Part shown: positions 58,475 to 64,000 of the stretch, in pieces | Position numbering within the stretch: the stretch's first letter is position 1 | Layout of the letters: each line of letters begins with the position of its first letter | Origin: Chalara sp. BL73 | Lineage: Eukaryota; Ascomycota; Leotiomycetes; Helotiales | DNA: 64,000 nucleotides | Direction: 5' to 3' | NCBI GenBank assembly: GCA_918026815.1 | Contig: CAKJVC010000013.1 | Span: 434,001-498,000 of the forward strand | Notes under the pieces: generated by a model | Seen by the model: only the letters and a program-made list of their open reading frames with translations | Told to the model about the DNA's origin: nothing | The model's database searches: none | Program-made: the position numbers and the translations under genes

Positions 58475-59924
58475 CTACCTCCTCCTTTCCGCTTCAGCGA
58501 TGGCCAAATCTATCCTCCTCTCCTCTTCCTCTAACCTTGCAAGCTCCTCATCCGTCATACCTGGCTCACTCAAGAATGGTGTCGGCGAGCTGCTATGCAA
58601 GGGCTGTAAGGATGCGGCATAAACTTGTGGTATATGCCGCGCATCACCATATACAGGAGTGTCATGATATTGCTCATCGAAATGTTCATTATGACTTTCT
58701 TGAATGGCCGAACGAGGACTGACAGGTATGTGCGCGCCAGCATCAGACATACTACGCGAAATAGGCTGAACGACAGCACTCAGATTCGTAGGTGTTAGTC
58801 TTCTACGGTGCGCGGCTGGACCAATAGGGCCGTCGTAAGGCGCGCTAGCTTCTAAATGTTCGTAAGGACCGGACGAGGGACGGGTCTCGAGAATAGATCC
58901 AAGCATACCAGCGCTGCTTGGATCGACCTTTTCGTTAGGCGAGAACGTGCGCGAAGAATCGGCATGATGCATCATATTGTCGGAGAGAAGAACCTGTTCG
59001 GAAGGCGTGACTACACGGCGTTTGCGCCGATAGCAGATGAAAAGGAGGACGAGCACGCCAATGAGCAGCAGGGCACCACCCACTGCGATGCCGATTATCG
59101 CACCAAGAGGGAGAGATCCTTTTCCTTTTGAGGCGGTAGATGCGGAAGGTGTGCTAGACAAGTCCGCAGCGCTAGGGGTTGGTGTTGTGGTAACGGTGGC
59201 AGTTGGTGTTTGGACCACAACAAAAGACGTTACGGTGGAAATACCAAATGGATAGATAAAATCTGTTGTTGCGGTAACCTGAAACACGGTCGTAGGTAGC
59301 GATGGCAGCCCGTTCTGTTGTCTAGCCTTCTTTTGGGATTTCGCTGGCGGAAGTATGCTGAAGAACCTGCTAAATGACCTGCAAAGCGGAGTATCTGCAT
59401 CGTTTTGCGCGAAGCACAAGAAAAAATTCCCAGTATCAGCGTCCCAATTATGCCCTGAAGTTGCATTGATTGATACACCGAAGGTCGCATTTCCACCTGT
59501 TTGAGGAGTCCAGCTACATGGAGCATTGCCCCTTTCGATGGGGCATAAATCCGAACGGTCTGAAGAATTTTGTTAGCACAAAGTAAAGTTTTTTATCTCA
59601 AAACGACCCACATGGTATCCCGCGGAATACTTCAAAAGTATTTGCAGTCTCCGGGGTAGTGCCCGGTGCTGCAGATGTCCATAGCAGCATCAGCGGTAGC
59701 GATCCATTCTGGTCTACAGATTGACCGACTGTGTATCGCACCGTCTCATTCTTGTCAACAGGGAAAGGCGATATTATATCCCATGTTGTTGCAAACGTTG
59801 GTGTAGGACTCGGTGGGGGCGCGGGTGGTGTTGAATCTTGTCTTCTGTGATATGAACCTTTGACTCGAGTCCCCCAACATATTAAATTTGCGAGCGCATA
59901 CAGACCGCGATGCGATATAATCAT
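58475..59924 (-). CDS. single-pass membrane glycoprotein with Ser/Thr-rich stalk
   Basis: Two exons, 59924-59612 and 59559-58475, encode 465 aa if the ATG at 59924 is used. The outer part has several N-glycosylation sites (KNET, QNGS, GNAT, INAT) and paired Cys (SDLCPIE, APCSWTP, FFLCFAQ, PLCRS). A Thr/Ser/Pro-rich stalk follows (TPTATVTTTPTPSAAD), then one membrane helix (PLGAIIGIAVGGALLLIGVL) and a basic stop-transfer signal (CYRRKRR). The cytosolic tail of about 210 residues is disordered and ends in a charged helix (DEELARLEEEERRIDLA). The N-terminus lacks a strong signal peptide, so an extra upstream exon is possible. The layout is that of a fungal cell-surface sensor or mucin-like protein. 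No WSC or CFEM domain is present; function is unknown. Confidence 0.72.
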
Positions 59925-61694
59925 CTTGACAATGCATATAGACCACCCGGTGTACAAGAGCAAACAATATCACCGATCGCAGAGGCTTGAAAACTGCATC
60001 AGATCTCGAATTTTGGGTTGCAAGGAACAATGCAAGACGAAAAGCGATGAAGACGAACAGAAATCCGGAAAACCAACATTAAGCATGCTTTCCAACCAAC
60101 CGTAAGTTCGTGAGAAAGAAAGAGAGCGAGGTTGTCAAATCTTACCACAGGGCTGCGCCTCTTGTCCCGAGTTCGCGCTTTTTCGGATAGGGAATAGAGG
60201 AAAAGATGGGAGAGTTAAGTGCTGTATCAGTAATGGCGAACCCTGCACGCGGGGTTATTTGATAGGCTGGCATAGGTTGCAACCACTGAGCGAAGGATGC
60301 GCCAGCCTGTACCGTTGGCACCTCGCACGGCGGGACGGCTTTGCTGGGGGGGCTGAGGCACCCACGAGAACCCTGAAGACGGGCAGGGAGGGCTGTTCGC
60401 ACGGTTGTAGATGTGGTGATCTTGGGTCGAAAAGAGTGGGAGCGGCGCTTGAGGCACGAACCGGTCGACGTAGGATCGGCTGTAGCCCTCTATTAATAAC
60501 GCGAATTGAGGCTGAAGTGCGATTGGCATTGCCCTTTGCGGCTGCTCACCCGTTAGATCGTCATGGCGAGTTACATTGATTAGTCCAAATGCTGATATGA
60601 AGACGCCGATCTTGCGTAGGAAGATCGAATTTTATATCCTCACCACACATTGTTGAAGTTCGTCGATTTTCGTAACAAGTTGGACCAAGGAGGCTGGTGC
60701 TGAGACCGACATGGCCATTCACAGTTCATTGGCCAAGAAAACCAGCGACAATGAACACCCGGTCTGTCCACTGGCAATGGGCTCCTTTGCATGCGACGAT
60801 CAAAGTATGGTCTCGCCTCCAGGGTTATAGGCGGCGCAACCTTGTATCAGTTAAGAAGTTCATGTCAAAAGTATTCTTGCCGCAGAATGTCTATCCTGAA
60901 ACTGCTCCATGGCTATGAGAGGGTTAGGTGCTGATGTCGTTCGTGTTTGCCACGAGAAGGAGAGATAGCTGCGACAAGATCATCAATAAACCGGCCTCCC
61001 CGTGGTATCGACCTTGCGACCGCGATATTTACCATTGTGCAGGTGAGTGATTTATGTCAATGTTTCGCATCATGATGATATTATATGTTTTAGGATGCAA
61101 TGTTAGATGACTGTACGTACACCGTCAAGCGCCGAGAAGGCCGTTCGTAAAATGAATGGGCTGAGCCTTAAGTGGTTAAGGGGAGGACTGGAAATGAGGT
61201 CCTTGGTGCCATCAAATACCAAATGCTGTCACACGACTAAGACGTCCTTGTGTCGAATGCTGCATCACGACGAACAGAAACTGAGGTGCGCAATGGAATG
61301 CTCTTAATTGTTAATTATGGACTATGGAGGTAAGCTGGTCTCGGTAAGGGTCGTTGTGTCAGACGATCAACTTCCTTTCCATTTTTCTTCGCGGAAGCCA
61401 CCTTCCACCTTCACCAAGTTATAAACTATTGAACAGCATGAAATTATTACCAGACAAAATGAAGGCGCTTTTGGATCGAACTGTATTCATTCTATTTTTG
61501 TGAACACAATGCTGAGAGAACATCTCAAATCTCTATTCCTTATCATCAGATTCCATGCCTAAACTCCGAACGAGAATAGCAGACGAGCCATAATAAGGCA
61601 TCGCATGGACAAAATATCCCCCAAACCATGTATGCTCCCCCGGTGATGTAAATGACGAAAGGAAAATAGAGGACACTTAAATGATGCGGTGTGA
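59925..61694. other. intergenic with GC-rich overlapping frames
   Basis: Around 60142-60579 both strands carry open frames of about 100 codons. None has a domain, and the GC-rich composition explains the openness. The rest shows no gene. Confidence 0.4.
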
Positions 61695-64000
61695 CTAGTA
61701 TTGACGTCCTTGATACCCTGCAGTTCCCCGTCCCGGACCCTGCGGACGGTGTGGCTGATTGAAATATTGCGATGGGGGAGAATATGGCATCCCTGGATGT
61801 GTATGCAAGTCAGGGGAGTTGGGGTACATAGAGCCAGGAGTGTTAGGAGATGGGGATGAAAAGCCTCCCCCTTGAGCATAGACCTGTGCCGCTGGCGAGA
61901 CAAAAGATTGATAGCCTTGACCTTGGCCATGGTATTGTGGTTGGGGGTACTGACCCATGCCATATTGGGATGTACGGTAATCATGCCCTTGGCTTTGATG
62001 CTGTTGATGCATGGCTTGGCTCTGCCTCTGAGCAATTGCATTCTGAACGGCCTGGCTATTGATACCCTGCTTTATCTGCTGTTTTTCCCTCTCACGATTC
62101 TCGATAGCACCCACGAGACCAGCTCCTGGCGCCTGCGAATTGCGATTTCCGGCCATATTGATAAGTGGTTGGCCAGTTACTCGTGCAACATGCTCCTGCT
62201 CGCGAGCAGATAGCGTAGTGGGCATATCGCCATTCCCTGCAGGACCCCCAAGTGTTGCGGAAGGGCCTCGGGAGCTGGGTCGTTGAAGAAGATCCGTCGA
62301 GCTATTTCGGCCATGACCATGGCCGAGTTGGGCAAGGCGATCACTTGAACGATTCTTGACCAAAGGCGGGGTTGGCGTGCTTCTGCCTAAGGCTGGATTT
62401 GAGCCTTGACGACCATGTGCATACAGTGGTGTAACACTGGCGCGTTGCTGTACGAACTGTTCAGGAGTTATGCTCTGTAGCGTTGCAGAAGAGCCGAGTG
62501 CGCCCATCCCAGGTTGCCAAGCTAGTGTTCTGCTTTCGGTAGAATCGTTACGATAGTGTGCTGGCTCGGAAGCAAGAACATTGCGACTTGGAGATCGAGA
62601 ATGACCAGAACTGTGTGGCCGCGCAGCCGCGGGAGTTACGGGAGAGGTTGGTAGATTTGATATGGGGCTTTCGCCTCGTGTGTACGCTTGTCTAGGTCCT
62701 GGGCTCGGGGGTAGAGATAAACGATTCGAGGTGAGGTTGAGCGTAGGTCCGAAGTCAACGTCTGGTATTGATGGGTTACTACCACCTGGACGGTGAACAT
62801 CTTCAACGGTTCCCACAGTACGCATTACACCTGTTCGAGGTCCTCCACGTCTCTGAACTGGCGGGTTGTCCATGGAGGGCCGAGAGCTACTTGCATAATC
62901 TGGCTCGTCATCGTCATAATTGCTCTCCATAGTTTCCGAGCGGTATCTGCCATGTGCTTCTGTCAATGTCTTTGCTCGGTCAAATGGCGCCTTAACCATG
63001 TCAAACGCCGCTTCATCAAAAGTGTTCTGATCTAAAGTTCCAACACTAAATGTTGTCGCTGCAGAATGAGGGGTTGGCATGCTCGGCTCACGTGGTGGAA
63101 GGGCTTTTCGATTGATAGGCTGCTGACCAGTGTGGATTCGAGATAGCTGAGAAGTCAAACTATGTGTTGAGTCTTGAGAAGGAGTAGAAGAATGACCCTG
63201 TCCATGGGTGGTGTTAGAAGAAGCGAATATTTGTGGCGGATCATGAACGCGATTTTGAGAAGTAAGTGGTGCTGTAGGAAATGAAGGAGGTGGTTGAGAA
63301 AAGTTGGTTTGGCTGCTAGAATTTGCAGGACGTGGTGGTGATCCATCAAAAGAGAATCGAGCACTCGTTACTGGAACTGGGCCTTTATTAGAATCGTCTG
63401 TATTAGCAGAATGTTCGTAACGGTTGGCATCTGACAGTACCCCTTTCTGGCCCCGATCCTCCGAATATTGAACAAAGTTTTGGTGTCGCTGGCTTTCACT
63501 TGTATGTGGCCTATCTCCGCTAGCCTGGTAAGCCGCAACAGCAGCCACTCCGCCGGCGACTCCGCCGGCACCTGCTAATTGTGACAGGGTCGAGGTGGAC
63601 ATTCTACTGTTAGCTCTGCGTAAGTCTGGAGAATGGTAAGGTTTCGTTGCTGGCACAGATCCTGGTGTGTGCGTGAAGGCTGGCGGTGGGGCGACGGGCT
63701 CGGGAGATGTGGTGGATCTTAAGTCCTGAAGTTCGCGAATTGGTGGTTCTCTAGGGGTGTCGTCTTCAGAACTAATCCTATCACTGGCATTTGCATCATT
63801 TGCATATTTAAGATTTGAACCCGCATGTACTGGTGGAATGGGAGATTGATGAGCTGGCGGCGTAGGCGCTCGATCATATGATCCATCATAGTTGGACGAG
63901 ATACTACCATAGCGATCGAAGCCTTGCGTTTCTGAGACTGATCGGTGATGACCATGCGCCGATACAGAGTGCCTTGCAAACTCTCCTGCTGGAGGGGCAG
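61695..64000 (-). CDS. C-terminal part of a large disordered protein, CAF120/SKG3-like (partial)
   Basis: An uninterrupted frame enters from the right edge and stops at 61695, giving about 768 codons without the start. Nearly all is low-complexity Ser/Pro/Gln/Gly, with phospho-site-like patches (SPGPRQAYTRGESPISNLP, HSRSPSRNV). Two better-ordered stretches near the end read SAREQEHVARVTGQPLIN and LVGAIENREREKQQIKQG, followed by AVQNAIAQRQ. I associate these with the C-terminal half of PH-domain proteins related to CAF120/SKG3, which in yeast are linked to the CCR4-NOT complex and the bud site. The PH domain would be outside the window, so the naming is tentative. The last 90 residues are Gln/Gly/Tyr/Pro-rich, resembling a prion-like domain. 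Confidence 0.6.
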   Translation of the reverse strand, partial: APPAGEFARHSVSAHGHHRSVSETQGFDRYGSISSNYDGSYDRAPTPPAHQSPIPPVHAGSNLKYANDANASDRISSEDDTPREPPIRELQDLRSTTSPEPVAPPPAFTHTPGSVPATKPYHSPDLRRANSRMSTSTLSQLAGAGGVAGGVAAVAAYQASGDRPHTSESQRHQNFVQYSEDRGQKGVLSDANRYEHSANTDDSNKGPVPVTSARFSFDGSPPRPANSSSQTNFSQPPPSFPTAPLTSQNRVHDPPQIFASSNTTHGQGHSSTPSQDSTHSLTSQLSRIHTGQQPINRKALPPREPSMPTPHSAATTFSVGTLDQNTFDEAAFDMVKAPFDRAKTLTEAHGRYRSETMESNYDDDEPDYASSSRPSMDNPPVQRRGGPRTGVMRTVGTVEDVHRPGGSNPSIPDVDFGPTLNLTSNRLSLPPSPGPRQAYTRGESPISNLPTSPVTPAAARPHSSGHSRSPSRNVLASEPAHYRNDSTESRTLAWQPGMGALGSSATLQSITPEQFVQQRASVTPLYAHGRQGSNPALGRSTPTPPLVKNRSSDRLAQLGHGHGRNSSTDLLQRPSSRGPSATLGGPAGNGDMPTTLSAREQEHVARVTGQPLINMAGNRNSQAPGAGLVGAIENREREKQQIKQGINSQAVQNAIAQRQSQAMHQQHQSQGHDYRTSQYGMGQYPQPQYHGQGQGYQSFVSPAAQVYAQGGGFSSPSPNTPGSMYPNSPDLHTHPGMPYSPPSQYFNQPHRPQGPGRGTAGYQGRQY

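Noticed and set aside
60142..60579. Frames of about 100 codons on both strands
   Set aside because: GC-rich composition explains the openness. No domain or signal peptide is present and neither joins the membrane-protein gene as an upstream exon.

Overview
The window is nuclear DNA of a filamentous ascomycete (Pezizomycotina). Most genes are broken by short introns of about 40-100 nt with GTAAGT-like donors, CTAAC/CTAAT-like branch sites and YAG acceptors. The families present also fit: HET, CE1 esterase, berberine-bridge oxidase, SNT2, POL5, a HELQ-type helicase, BMT6, and a STAND-type N-terminus joined to a fungal ubiquitin-like domain. That last architecture, with the style of the small secreted proteins, points to Leotiomycetes, but this is an inference. 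Gene models were built by hand; where exon lengths are given, the phases close to a multiple of three.

Layout. 0-14 kb: a secreted acetyl xylan esterase, then an island of defence or allorecognition type: a STAND-N/ubiquitin-like protein whose 3' end looks frameshifted, a 764-aa RING-H2 protein, a HET protein and an interferon-inducible 6-16 (IFI6/IFI27)-like membrane protein. 14-22 kb: a KH-domain protein, convergent with POL5, then a secreted FAD oxidase. 22-26.5 kb is a gene desert with decayed coding scraps. 26.5-36.5 kb: an orphan 7TM protein, a coiled-coil protein, a type I pyroglutamyl peptidase and a HELQ/Mus-301-type helicase. 38.5-43.8 kb: a 1688-aa SNT2-type BAH/PHD/SANT chromatin protein. 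44-48 kb: a sparse region with two tiny related Cys/His proteins beginning Met-Cys-Trp. 48-51 kb: the rRNA methyltransferase BMT6 and a dienelactone-hydrolase-family enzyme. 51.5-57 kb: three small secreted cysteine-containing proteins, each split into four or five exons. 58-64 kb: a single-pass membrane protein with a mucin-like stretch, and the C-terminal part of a large disordered CAF120-like protein that runs off the window.

There is no operon-like organisation. Housekeeping genes (POL5, BMT6, HELQ, SNT2, KH) alternate with accessory blocks. The most interesting material is in the accessory blocks: the MCW protein pair, the secreted-protein island, and the HET/IFI6-like/RING/STAND-N neighbourhood. 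No tRNA, rRNA, CRISPR array or intact transposon was seen.
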